A stretch of 64,000 bases of DNA, taken from assembly GCF_900249755.1 (NCBI RefSeq), contig NZ_LT976853.1, forward strand, positions 1,889,362-1,953,361. Reading direction: 5' to 3'. This stretch comes from Cupriavidus taiwanensis. Its GTDB lineage: Bacteria > Pseudomonadota > Gammaproteobacteria > Burkholderiales > Burkholderiaceae. The translations under genes were made by a program, and so were the position numbers. The notes beneath the pieces are model-generated. The model worked only from the letters and a program-made list of their open reading frames with translations, was not told the origin of the DNA and did not search any database. This document shows, piece by piece, positions 53,574 to 61,928 of the stretch (within the stretch, counting starts at the first letter, position 1; each line of letters starts with the position of its first letter).

Positions 53574-54482
53574 ATGCAGGAAGCAGACTGGGACGACCTG
53601 AAGTACTTCCTTGCCGTGGGCCAGTCCGGCTCGCTGGCCGGCGCCGCGCGCGCGCTGCACGTCAACCACTCGACGGTGCTGCGCCGCCTGGCCCGGCTGG
53701 AAGAGACCCTGGGCACCCTGCTGTTCGAGCGCCACGCCACCGGCTACGCCATGACCCCGGCCGGCGAGGCGCTGGCGCAACGGCTGGCCGGCGTGGGCGA
53801 ACAGATCGACGCGGCGCAGCGCCAGCTCTCCGGCCTCGACAGCCAGCTAAGCGGCCCGTTGCGCGTGACCACCACCGACACGCTGCTGGGCGCGCTGCTG
53901 ATGCCGCTGTTCGCCGAATTCCGCGCGCTGCATCCGCGCATCCAGCTGCAGCTGGTAGTCAACAACAGCTTCCTCAGCCTGAGCCGGCGCGAGGCCGACG
54001 TGGCGATCCGCCCGGCCAACGCGCCGCCGGAGTACCTGGTGGGCCGCCGCATCGGCCGGCTGCAGACGGCGCCATACGCGGCGCGAAGCTACCTGCAGCA
54101 GCTGGGCCTGCCGGCGCAAGCCGACAGCCCCGCGCTGGCGGACTGGGCCGCCTATGACTGGGTGGTGCCGGACGATGCCCTGTCACACCTGGCGCAGGCG
54201 CGCTGGATCCGCGACCACGTGACCGAGCCGCGCCGCGTGGTCAGCGCCGACAGCCTGGTGGCGATGGCCGATGCGGTCCGGCACGGCATGGGCGCCGGCA
54301 TGCTGCTGTGCCTGCTGGCCGGGGACGACCCGGCGCTGGTGCGGCTGGCGCCGCCGGATGCCGCCATGGATACCGACCTGTGGGTGCTGACCCATCCGGA
54401 CCTGCGCCACAGCGCGCGCGTGCGGGCGCTGGGGGATTTCCTGCATGGGCGGCTCGGCCAGGGCCAATGGCTGGCGGGATAA
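53574..54482 (+). CDS. LysR-family transcriptional regulator
   Basis: A 302-residue LysR regulator, close in style to the group with short linkers. The helix-turn-helix is at about residues 16-48 (GSLAGAARALHVNHSTVLRRLARLEE). The ligand-binding domain starts near residue 92 (GPLRVTTTDTLLGALL). It is divergent from the Gdx/SugE gene with 112 bases between the starts, so it may regulate that exporter. Confidence 0.9.
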   Translation: MQEADWDDLKYFLAVGQSGSLAGAARALHVNHSTVLRRLARLEETLGTLLFERHATGYAMTPAGEALAQRLAGVGEQIDAAQRQLSGLDSQLSGPLRVTTTDTLLGALLMPLFAEFRALHPRIQLQLVVNNSFLSLSRREADVAIRPANAPPEYLVGRRIGRLQTAPYAARSYLQQLGLPAQADSPALADWAAYDWVVPDDALSHLAQARWIRDHVTEPRRVVSADSLVAMADAVRHGMGAGMLLCLLAGDDPALVRLAPPDAAMDTDLWVLTHPDLRHSARVRALGDFLHGRLGQGQWLAG

Positions 54483-54501
54483 TGCCGCGCGTCGTGTGCG
54501 C

Positions 54502-55728
54502 TCAGACCGCCGGGGCGTACAGCTCCAGCAACTGCTCATCCGTAAAGCCCCACTCCGCCGCATTCTCGAACGCCACCACCGTTTCATCGCTGTGCCGCAG
54601 GTCGATCAGTTCGTGCGGCACCGGCCGCGACTGCGCCACCGAGTAGAACGCCATCACCCTGGGCCGCAGCGGGTCGGCATCGTTCTGCGCGCACACCACC
54701 GCCAGCCGGTTGGAGCGCAGGCGCAGCACGGTGCCGAGCGGATAGATGCCGACGGTGCGCGAGAAGGCCTTGAACACGCGGCGGTCGAACAGCGTGTCGA
54801 CGCGCACCGCCATGTATTCCATCGCGCGCGCCGGCGACCACGGCTGGTGGCCGGGATGGCCGGCGGTCAGCGCATCGTAGGTATCGCAGACCGCGCCGAT
54901 CCTGGCGTGCACGCTCAGCTCCCGCCCGATCAGGCCGAAGGGGAAGCCGCGCCCGTCGACGCGCTCATGATGGTGGACGCAGACATCGAGCGGGATATTG
55001 GAGTAAAGCCGGGCCTCGTTGAGGATGCGGTAGCCCGCCGACGGATGGCGGCGGTAGGCCTCGTCCTGCTCGGGCGTGCGTTCGCCGGCGCGGAGGTTGG
55101 CGGCGCCGGGCACGGTGAGCTTGCCGATGTCGTGCACCAGGCCGGCCAGTCCCAGCTCGCGCACCTCGTCGTCGGGCAGGCCCAGCGTGCGGCCGACCGC
55201 GATCATCAGCGCGCAGACGGCGAAGGCATGCAGGTAGTTGTCGTCGCCACGCGCCTTGAGCCGCGCCAGCGCCAGCAGCGCCTGCCCATGGCGCGACAGC
55301 GAGCGCGAGGCCGCGTCGACCAGCAGCAGCGCGCCGCTGACCTCGAGCGCCCGCCCCATGCGCACGTCGGCAAACATCGAGCCGATCACGGCCTTGCCGG
55401 ACTGGAGCAGTTCGCGCGCATGCATGATCTCGGCTTCGAGCGTGGCGGGCGGCGGCACGGCAGCCGGGCCATCCGGTCCGGACGCAGGTTTCGGTGCCGG
55501 GACGGCCGGGGCCGCGGCGGCTTCCGCCTCTTCCGGCGCCGGCACATTGCGGCCCTTCAGGAGATCGATCCAGACTTCCTTTACGCCCGCGGACCGGATC
55601 TGCCGCACCTGCTCGTCGCTGGCGACCAGGAACTTCGCGCGCCAGAACGGGTGGTTGATCCAGGGCCCGCCCAGCCGGGCGACGAACATCCCGACCTGCA
55701 ATTGCTCCGTGCCAATGCGTCTCAGCAT
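54502..55728 (-). CDS. HD-GYP cyclic-di-GMP phosphodiesterase with DUF3391
   Basis: A 408-residue protein. The N-terminal DUF3391 domain (about residues 1-60) is followed by a Pro/Ala linker (62-98) and an HD-GYP domain (about 140-340). Metal-site His199-Asp200 (LVHDIGK) and H253-H254-E255 are present. The GYP signature reads GFP at 261-263, a tolerated variation in which Phe replaces Tyr. It hydrolyses c-di-GMP to pGpG or GMP, lowering biofilm signalling. It is monocistronic. Confidence 0.9.
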   Translation of the reverse strand: MLRRIGTEQLQVGMFVARLGGPWINHPFWRAKFLVASDEQVRQIRSAGVKEVWIDLLKGRNVPAPEEAEAAAAPAVPAPKPASGPDGPAAVPPPATLEAEIMHARELLQSGKAVIGSMFADVRMGRALEVSGALLLVDAASRSLSRHGQALLALARLKARGDDNYLHAFAVCALMIAVGRTLGLPDDEVRELGLAGLVHDIGKLTVPGAANLRAGERTPEQDEAYRRHPSAGYRILNEARLYSNIPLDVCVHHHERVDGRGFPFGLIGRELSVHARIGAVCDTYDALTAGHPGHQPWSPARAMEYMAVRVDTLFDRRVFKAFSRTVGIYPLGTVLRLRSNRLAVVCAQNDADPLRPRVMAFYSVAQSRPVPHELIDLRHSDETVVAFENAAEWGFTDEQLLELYAPAV

Positions 55729-55954
55729 GCGCCACCCCCTCGGATGATGGTTTTCTTGTTGTCGTCCCGGCTATCGGCACGGGCGGGCATAACTTGAGCG
55801 CCGGCCGCAGCCGCAGGAACCGTGCCGCGCACCCTTGTCAAGCGCCGCCCGAATGCCCGGACGGCGCCGTCGGGCATTGCCGGCGCGGCCATGGCCGCCG
55901 CTACAATGGCTGGCCCAGTGCTCACAGACGCCAGCCAGTCGCCCCCGTTCACCC

Positions 55955-56248
55955 ATGTCCGGAACGTACACGCTAGTCGGCATCGCCCGTGCCAAGACCC
56001 ACCGCCGCGACGCGCTGGTCTCCCAGCTCGCTGCGCTGCGCTCGCGCGGGCTGACCGAGCCCGGCTGCCTGGACTACCACGTCGGGCAGGACGCCGAGGA
56101 TGCGCGGGTGTTCGTCATCTACATGGTCTGGGACTCCAAGCGCGCGCTCGAATCGCACCTGAACCGGCCCTATATGCGCGATTTCCACGCCGCGCGCGCC
56201 GACTTCGTCGAAGGCGATTTCAGCTTCCGCTGGCTTAATGCCGCCTGA
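55955..56248 (+). CDS. ABM-family antibiotic-biosynthesis-monooxygenase-like protein
   Basis: A 97-residue ABM-fold protein: beta strand YTLVGIARAK, helix RRDALVSQLAAL, EPGCLDYHVGQDAEDARVFVIYMVWDSKRALESHLN, then HAARADF. These dimeric ferredoxin-like proteins include quinol monooxygenases (YgiN) and heme-degrading enzymes. Catalytic Asn and other residues are not diagnostic here, so activity is unassigned. Confidence 0.82.
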   Translation: MSGTYTLVGIARAKTHRRDALVSQLAALRSRGLTEPGCLDYHVGQDAEDARVFVIYMVWDSKRALESHLNRPYMRDFHAARADFVEGDFSFRWLNAA

Positions 56249-56398
56249 GCGCAGCCTGAGCGCCGCCTGAGTGCAAGGCGATCCGGTCACTTCCCCGGCG
56301 TTGCCGCGCACCTGCCGCCGCCCTCCCCGCTTGTCATTCCCGCCGCACCGATCTATCACTCAAGGTGACGCCCGCCCCGGGCGCGGCAGGAGTGCACC

Positions 56399-57400
56399 AT
56401 GGAAGTCAGGGATGGATTTGCCGGCACCATCGGCCACACGCCGCTGATCCGGCTGGCCGGCCTGAGCGCCGAGACCGGCTGCGACATCTACGGCAAGGCG
56501 GAATTCCTCAATCCCGGCGGCTCGGTCAAGGACCGCGCGGCGCTCTACATCATCCGCGACGCCGAGCGGCGCGGGCTGCTGAAGCCGGGCGGCACGGTGA
56601 TCGAAGGCACCGCGGGCAATACCGGCATCGGCCTGGCGCACCTGTGCGCGGCGCGCGGCTACCGCTGCATCGTGGTGATTCCCGACACGCAATCGCCGGA
56701 AAAGATGGAGCGGCTGCGCATGCTTGGCGCCGAAGTGCGCGCGGTACCCGCCAGGCCCTACGCCGATCCCGGCAACTACCAGAAGATTGCCGGCCGGCTG
56801 GCCGACGAAACCGACAACGCGATCTGGGCCAACCAGTTCGACAACCTGGCCAACCGCCAGGCCCACTACGAAACCACCGGCCCCGAGATCTGGCAAGCCA
56901 CCGCCGGCCATATCGACGCCTTCACCTGCGCCACCGGCACCGGCGGCTCGCTGGCGGGCATCGCGCGCTGCCTGAAGGAACACAAGCCCGGCGTGCGCAT
57001 CGTGCTGGCCGACCCGCACGGCAGCGGCCTGTACCACTTCGTCAAGCACCGCGAGGTCAAGGCCGAAGGCAGCTCGATCACCGAAGGGATCGGCTCCAGC
57101 CGCGTCACCGCCAACCTGCAGGACACGCCGATCGACGATGCCGTGCGCATCGACGACCAGACCTGCGTCGACATGGTCTACCGGCTGCTGCGCGAGGAAG
57201 GGCTGTTCGTGGGCGGGTCGTCCGGCATCAACGTCGGCGCCGCGGTGGCGCTGGCGCGCGAGATGGGGCCGGGGCACACCATCGTGACGCTGCTGTGCGA
57301 CCGCGGCGACCTGTACCTGGCACGGCTGTTCAATGCCGAATGGCTGCAGGGCAAGGGGCTGCAGCCGATTCCGTTCCGCCGGGCCAGCCCTGCCGGCTAG
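56399..57400 (+). CDS. PLP-dependent cysteine synthase-like enzyme
   Basis: A 333-residue fold-type II PLP enzyme of the cysteine synthase / cystathionine beta-synthase family. The PLP lysine is Lys44 (NPGGSVKDR). The substrate loop reads EGTAGNTGIG, where CysK has TSGNTG, and the phosphate-binding loop is TGTGGSLAG. TEGIGSS precedes the C-terminal part, with GGSSGINVG late. Cysteine synthesis from O-acetylserine is the best guess; the Ala in the substrate loop marks a subgroup different from classical CysK. It converges with prpR nine bases away. Confidence 0.85.
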   Translation: MEVRDGFAGTIGHTPLIRLAGLSAETGCDIYGKAEFLNPGGSVKDRAALYIIRDAERRGLLKPGGTVIEGTAGNTGIGLAHLCAARGYRCIVVIPDTQSPEKMERLRMLGAEVRAVPARPYADPGNYQKIAGRLADETDNAIWANQFDNLANRQAHYETTGPEIWQATAGHIDAFTCATGTGGSLAGIARCLKEHKPGVRIVLADPHGSGLYHFVKHREVKAEGSSITEGIGSSRVTANLQDTPIDDAVRIDDQTCVDMVYRLLREEGLFVGGSSGINVGAAVALAREMGPGHTIVTLLCDRGDLYLARLFNAEWLQGKGLQPIPFRRASPAG

Positions 57401-57409
57401 CCAGGCCAG

Positions 57410-59371
57410 CTACGCTGCCTTCAGCCGCCGCCACAGCGTGGTCGGGCTGATGCCGAGGATATGGCAGGCGGCGGTCCGGTCGCCGCCGCACTCCTCCAGC
57501 ACGCGGCGGATATGGTCGACTTCGCTGGATTGCTTGACGCGCGCCAGCGAGCGGCGCGCGCGTGCGGGCGGCGCCGCAGGCGCGGCTTCGCGTTCAGCGG
57601 CAAGCGCGGCCTCGCCGAACAGCTCCGGCGCCGCCGCCTGCAGTTCGCACTGCAGGGCGTCGCCGTCGAGCCGGCGGCCGGCGACCAGCACCGCGATCCG
57701 TTCGGTCACGTTCTCCAGCTCGCGGATATTGCCGGGCCAGCGGTAGCGCGCCAGCCGCGCGCGCGCCGCCGCGGGCAGGCGCTGCGGGCGTTCCAGGCCG
57801 AGCCGGTCCTGCGCGCGGCGGTACAGCAGCTCGGCCAGTTCGGGCAGGTCTTCGGCGCGCTCGCGCAGCGGCGGCATGGCAATGCGCAGGATGTTGAGGC
57901 GGTAGTACAGGTCTTGCCGGAAGCTGCCGTCGCGCACCATCGCGGCCAGGTCGCGGTGGGTGGCGGCGATCACGCGCACGTTTACGGGCACCGCGTCGAG
58001 CCCGCCGATCGGCAGCACCTGTTTTTCCTGCAGCACGCGCAGCAGGCGCGTCTGCAGCGCAGGGGGCATGTCGCCCACCTCGTCGAGAAACAGCGTGCCG
58101 TTGTGGGCCGATTCGAACAGGCCGGCCTTGCCGCCGCGGCGCGCGCCGGTGAAGGCGCCCTCTTCATAGCCGAACAGCTCGCTTTCCAGCAGCGCCTCGG
58201 GAAAGGCGGCGCAGTTGACCGCGACGAACGGGAACGCGCGGCGCGGGCTGGCATCGTGCATGCCCTGCGCCAGCACCTCCTTGCCGGTGCCGCTCTCGCC
58301 GCCGATCAGCACGGTGGAATCGACCGCGGCGTAGCGCCGCGCCAGTTCGCGCAAGGCCGCCATTGCCGCCGAGTTGCCGGCCAGGTCGTCCAGGCTGTAG
58401 CGCACCGCCGCCGGGCGCGCGCGGCTGCGCGAACGCAGGTTGCGGTCGACGCGCTGGATCGCGCTGGCGTCCTGGATGGTCAGCACCGCGCCGCTGGTGC
58501 CGCCCTCGCCCAGGATGGGAATGCGGTTGACCACCACCATCTTGTCGCCCAGCTTGTGGATCGCCTCGAGCTCCTTGTCGCCGCTCTGCATCACGCCTTC
58601 CAGCGCCAGGCTCGGCGCCAGCGTCTGCAGCTTGCGCCCCACCGCGGCGGCGGCCGAGGTGCCGAGGAAGCGTTCCATCGCCGGGTTGAACGACTGGATG
58701 CGCCCTTGCGCGTCGACCGCCGCCACGCCCTCGTTCAGGTGCGCCAGGATGGTGTTGACGTAGTCGCGCCGGGTGGCCTCGATGCGGCGCAGGCGCGCGG
58801 CCTCGATCGCGTCTTCCAGCGCCATGCGCACCGAGTTGCCGGAGTACAGGAACACGCCGGTCAGGCCATGGCGGTCGGCCAGGTCGGTCACCAGGCCTGG
58901 GCCGACCACCACCTGGATGCCCTCCTGCTTCAGCGCCTTGACGCGCGCCACGGCGTCATCCTCGGTCAGGTAGGTGTAGGCCGGCACCGACAGCGAGAAC
59001 GCGCGCACGAATTCATCGACCTCGGCATACGTTGCCGCGTGCGTGACCAGCGCCACCCGCGGCGAGATGCGTCGCGCCGTGGCCAGTGCGCTCATCACGT
59101 CGAAGCCGGTGACCTTGACCAGCACCACCGGCACGTCCACATGCTGGCGCAGGTACGCGCCGTTGGACCCGCCCGCCACCACCACGTCGAGCCGGCCTTC
59201 GCGCGCCTCGCGCGCCACGGCGCTGGCGGCGGCCTCGAAACCCTTGCCGACGATGCGGAATTCGGCGCGGTCGGCGTAGGCCGGGATCAGGTCGGCAAAG
59301 GCGCGCGCGAGGCGGCTGATGCCGATCGCCCAGATGCGCGGGCGGCCTTGCGCGGAAACGGGAGGAGCCAT
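57410..59371 (-). CDS. prpR: Propionate catabolism activator PrpR
   Basis: A 653-residue sigma-54 activator: a PrpR_N sensor (about residues 12-190), a PAS domain (205-310), and an AAA+ domain (330-565) with Walker A GESGTGKE at 358-365 and the sigma-54-contacting GAFTGA at 405-410. A Fis-type helix-turn-helix is at about 618-650. It senses 2-methylcitrate in characterised relatives and activates the divergent prpBC promoter. The ATG at 59371 matches the family start; a TTG upstream is less likely. A dyad for binding lies in the 281-base divergent gap. Confidence 0.95.
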   Translation of the reverse strand: MAPPVSAQGRPRIWAIGISRLARAFADLIPAYADRAEFRIVGKGFEAAASAVAREAREGRLDVVVAGGSNGAYLRQHVDVPVVLVKVTGFDVMSALATARRISPRVALVTHAATYAEVDEFVRAFSLSVPAYTYLTEDDAVARVKALKQEGIQVVVGPGLVTDLADRHGLTGVFLYSGNSVRMALEDAIEAARLRRIEATRRDYVNTILAHLNEGVAAVDAQGRIQSFNPAMERFLGTSAAAAVGRKLQTLAPSLALEGVMQSGDKELEAIHKLGDKMVVVNRIPILGEGGTSGAVLTIQDASAIQRVDRNLRSRSRARPAAVRYSLDDLAGNSAAMAALRELARRYAAVDSTVLIGGESGTGKEVLAQGMHDASPRRAFPFVAVNCAAFPEALLESELFGYEEGAFTGARRGGKAGLFESAHNGTLFLDEVGDMPPALQTRLLRVLQEKQVLPIGGLDAVPVNVRVIAATHRDLAAMVRDGSFRQDLYYRLNILRIAMPPLRERAEDLPELAELLYRRAQDRLGLERPQRLPAAARARLARYRWPGNIRELENVTERIAVLVAGRRLDGDALQCELQAAAPELFGEAALAAEREAAPAAPPARARRSLARVKQSSEVDHIRRVLEECGGDRTAACHILGISPTTLWRRLKAA

Positions 59372-59463
59372 GATGCGGTGCAGTAGGAAAGCGTGATGAA
59401 ACGCGGGTCGAACAGGCGTACAGTGCTGGCACATTGTCCGCCACGGCGCACCGGATTTCAACT

Positions 59464-59495
59464 TTGCATTCCAAAACACAGGGTTTGGATTTCAA
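59464..59495. promoter_or_regulatory. Candidate PrpR binding dyad (upstream activating sequence)
   Basis: TTGCATTCCAAA and TTTGGATTTCAA are inverted copies at 10 of 12 positions, separated by ACACAGGG. The dyad is centred about 149 bases before the expected prpB transcription start, the usual distance for sigma-54 activator sites. Confidence 0.65.
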
Positions 59496-59601
59496 TTGTG
59501 ATGAAAACCTTGCATGGCGCATCAGGTGCGGTCCCCCGCTTCGCCCGCCACGCTAGTATTGGCAAGGGATCGCGGGTTTTCCGGGGTGTGCCGGCAGCCT
59601 C

Positions 59602-59617
59602 TGGCACATCCCTTGCA
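59602..59617 (+). promoter_or_regulatory. Sigma-54 promoter of prpBC
   Basis: TGGCAC, five bases, then TTGCA, matching the -24/-12 consensus exactly. Transcription would start near 59629, leaving a leader of about 25 bases before the prpB ATG at 59653. No clear Shine-Dalgarno sequence is seen in that leader. Confidence 0.88.
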
Positions 59618-59652
59618 GTATCCGGCTTGTCCTGTTCACCAACGCAAACGCC

Positions 59653-60561
59653 ATGACCTACTCCGCTTCCGACCTCGCGCGCTCCGCTGGCGCCCGTTTC
59701 CGCCAGGCGCTTGCCGACGAGCATCCGCTGCAGGTGGTCGGCACCATCAACGCCAACCACGCCCTGCTGGCCAAGCGTGCCGGCTACCGCGCCATCTACC
59801 TGTCGGGCGGCGGCGTCGCGGCCGGCTCGCTGGGCCTGCCCGACCTGGGCATCTCGAACCTGGACGACGTGCTGACCGATATCCGCCGCATCACCGACGT
59901 GTGCGACACGCCGCTGCTGGTCGACGTCGACACCGGCTTCGGCGCGTCGGCCTTCAACGTGGCCCGCACCACCAAGTCGCTGATCAAGTTCGGCGCCGCC
60001 GCCATGCATATCGAGGACCAGGTCGGCGCCAAGCGCTGCGGCCACCGTCCCAACAAGGAGATCGTCACCCAGGGCGAGATGGTCGACCGCATCAAGGCCG
60101 CGGTCGACGCCCGCACCGACGACAACTTCGTCATCATGGCCCGCACCGACGCGCTCGCCGTCGAAGGCCTCGACAAGGCCATCGAGCGCGCCGTGGCGTG
60201 CGTGGAAGCCGGCGCCGACGCGATCTTCCCGGAAGCCATGACCGACCTCGGCATGTACCGCAAGTTCGTCGACGCGGTGAAGGTGCCGGTGCTGGCCAAT
60301 ATCACCGAGTTCGGCGCCACGCCGCTGTTCACCACCGAGGAACTGGGCGGCGCCGGCGTGTCGATGGTGCTGTACCCGCTGTCGGCCTTCCGCGCCATGA
60401 ACAAGGCCGCGGAGAACGTCTACGCGGCCATCCGCCGCGACGGCACGCAGAAGAACGTGGTCGATACCATGCAGACCCGCGCCGAGCTCTACGAGAGCAT
60501 CGGCTACCATGACTTCGAGCAGAAGCTCGACGCGCTCTTCGCACAAGGCAAGGGCAAGTAA
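59653..60561 (+). CDS. prpB: 2-methylisocitrate lyase PrpB
   Basis: A 302-residue isocitrate-lyase superfamily enzyme. The metal residues are in DVDTGFG (Asp91, Asp93) and HIEDQ (Glu121, Asp122), and the catalytic Cys129 is in KRCGHRPNK. It cleaves 2-methylisocitrate to pyruvate and succinate, the last step of the 2-methylcitrate cycle. It is first in the transcript, driven by a sigma-54 promoter 36 bases upstream. It lacks an obvious Shine-Dalgarno sequence. Confidence 0.96.
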   Translation: MTYSASDLARSAGARFRQALADEHPLQVVGTINANHALLAKRAGYRAIYLSGGGVAAGSLGLPDLGISNLDDVLTDIRRITDVCDTPLLVDVDTGFGASAFNVARTTKSLIKFGAAAMHIEDQVGAKRCGHRPNKEIVTQGEMVDRIKAAVDARTDDNFVIMARTDALAVEGLDKAIERAVACVEAGADAIFPEAMTDLGMYRKFVDAVKVPVLANITEFGATPLFTTEELGGAGVSMVLYPLSAFRAMNKAAENVYAAIRRDGTQKNVVDTMQTRAELYESIGYHDFEQKLDALFAQGKGK

Positions 60562-60574
60562 GCAACACGCACGC

Positions 60575-60598
60575 GCGGCCGGGCTTTGTCCCGGCCGC
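60575..60598 (+). repeat. Intercistronic hairpin between prpB and prpC
   Basis: GCGGCCGGG and CCCGGCCGC form a 9-bp perfect stem with a 6-base loop in the 88-base prpB-prpC gap. No T-tract follows. It may set differential mRNA stability or partly attenuate transcription. Confidence 0.6.
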
Positions 60599-60649
60599 TT
60601 GCACGACAACAGACAGGCAATACCAGGCATCACACAAAAGGAGACCCAG

Positions 60650-61807
60650 ATGTCCGAAGCGCAACCGCTCGTCACTCCCAAGCCCAAGAAATCCGTCGCG
60701 CTGTCGGGCGTGACCGCCGGCAATACCGCGCTGTGCACCGTCGGCCGCACCGGCAATGACCTGCACTACCGCGGCTACGACATCCTCGATATCGCCGAGA
60801 CCTGCGAGTTCGAGGAAATCGCCCACCTGCTGGTGCACGGCAAGCTGCCGACCAAGTCCGAACTGGCCGCGTACAAGGCCAAGCTGAAGTCGCTGCGCGG
60901 CCTGCCCGCCAATGTCAAGGCGGCGCTGGAATGGGTGCCCGCCAGTGCGCACCCGATGGACGTGATGCGCACCGGCGTGTCGGTGCTGGGCACCGTGCTG
61001 CCGGAGAAGGAAGACCACAACACCCCGGGCGCGCGCGATATCGCCGACCGCCTGATGGCGAGCCTCGGTTCGATGCTGCTGTACTGGTACCACTACAGCC
61101 ACAACGGTCGCCGCATCGAAGTGGAAACCGACGATGATTCCATCGGCGCCCACTTCCTGCACCTGCTGCACGGCGAGAAGCCGTCGGCGCTGTGGGAGCG
61201 CGCCATGAACACCTCGCTCAACCTGTACGCCGAGCACGAGTTCAACGCGTCGACCTTCACCGCGCGCGTGATCGCCGGCACCGGCTCCGACATGTACTCG
61301 TCGATCGCCGGCGCGATCGGCGCGCTGCGCGGCCCCAAGCATGGCGGCGCCAACGAGGTCGCGTTCGAGATCCAGAAGCGCTACGACAACCCCGATGAGG
61401 CCCAGGCCGACATCACCCGCCGCGTCGAGAACAAGGAAGTCGTGATCGGCTTCGGCCACCCGGTCTACACCACCGGCGACCCGCGCAACCAGGTGATCAA
61501 GGAAGTGGCGAAGAAGCTGTCGAAGGATGCCGGCTCGATGAAGATGTTCGACATCGCCGAGCGGCTGGAAACGGTGATGTGGGATATCAAGAAGATGTTC
61601 CCGAACCTGGACTGGTTCAGCGCGGTCAGCTACCACATGATGGGCGTTCCCACCGCGATGTTCACGCCGCTGTTCGTGATCGCGCGCACGTCGGGCTGGG
61701 CCGCGCACATCATCGAGCAGCGCATCGACAACAAGATCATCCGCCCGAGTGCCAACTATACCGGTCCGGAGAACCTGAAGTTCGTGCCGATCAAGGATCG
61801 CAAGTAA
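60650..61807 (+). CDS. prpC: 2-methylcitrate synthase PrpC
   Basis: A 385-residue citrate-synthase-family enzyme that joins propionyl-CoA and oxaloacetate. Characteristic segments are GPKHGGANE (active His), [13 protein letters not shown] (second His) and [15 protein letters not shown] (catalytic Asp). The short length without an N-terminal extension fits PrpC rather than GltA. AAGGAG precedes the ATG at seven bases. A strong terminator follows the gene. Confidence 0.95.
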   Translation: MSEAQPLVTPKPKKSVALSGVTAGNTALCTVGRTGNDLHYRGYDILDIAETCEFEEIAHLLVHGKLPTKSELAAYKAKLKSLRGLPANVKAALEWVPASAHPMDVMRTGVSVLGTVLPEKEDHNTPGARDIADRLMASLGSMLLYWYHYSHNGRRIEVETDDDSIGAHFLHLLHGEKPSALWERAMNTSLNLYAEHEFNASTFTARVIAGTGSDMYSSIAGAIGALRGPKHGGANEVAFEIQKRYDNPDEAQADITRRVENKEVVIGFGHPVYTTGDPRNQVIKEVAKKLSKDAGSMKMFDIAERLETVMWDIKKMFPNLDWFSAVSYHMMGVPTAMFTPLFVIARTSGWAAHIIEQRIDNKIIRPSANYTGPENLKFVPIKDRK

Positions 61808-61860
61808 GACCGGCTGCCGGTTTGCTCCGCGTCGGGTTGCATTGATCCGGGCCTGCGGGC

Positions 61861-61902
61861 AAGGGGTAGTTGGTCGCTTACATGGGACCACTACCCCTTT
61901 TT
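61861..61902 (+). terminator. Strong intrinsic terminator after prpC
   Basis: AAGGGGTAG plus TGGTC pair with GACCA plus CTACCCCTT (one bulged T) around a 10-base loop. A TTTTT run overlaps the end of the stem and extends just past it. It lies between prpC and acnD. Confidence 0.88.
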
Positions 61903-61928
61903 CATACCTATATTGATTTCCCTACACC

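Noticed and set aside
57461-59386. Plus-strand frame opposite prpR
   Set aside because: It is a shadow of prpR, which has complete sigma-54 activator motifs on the minus strand.
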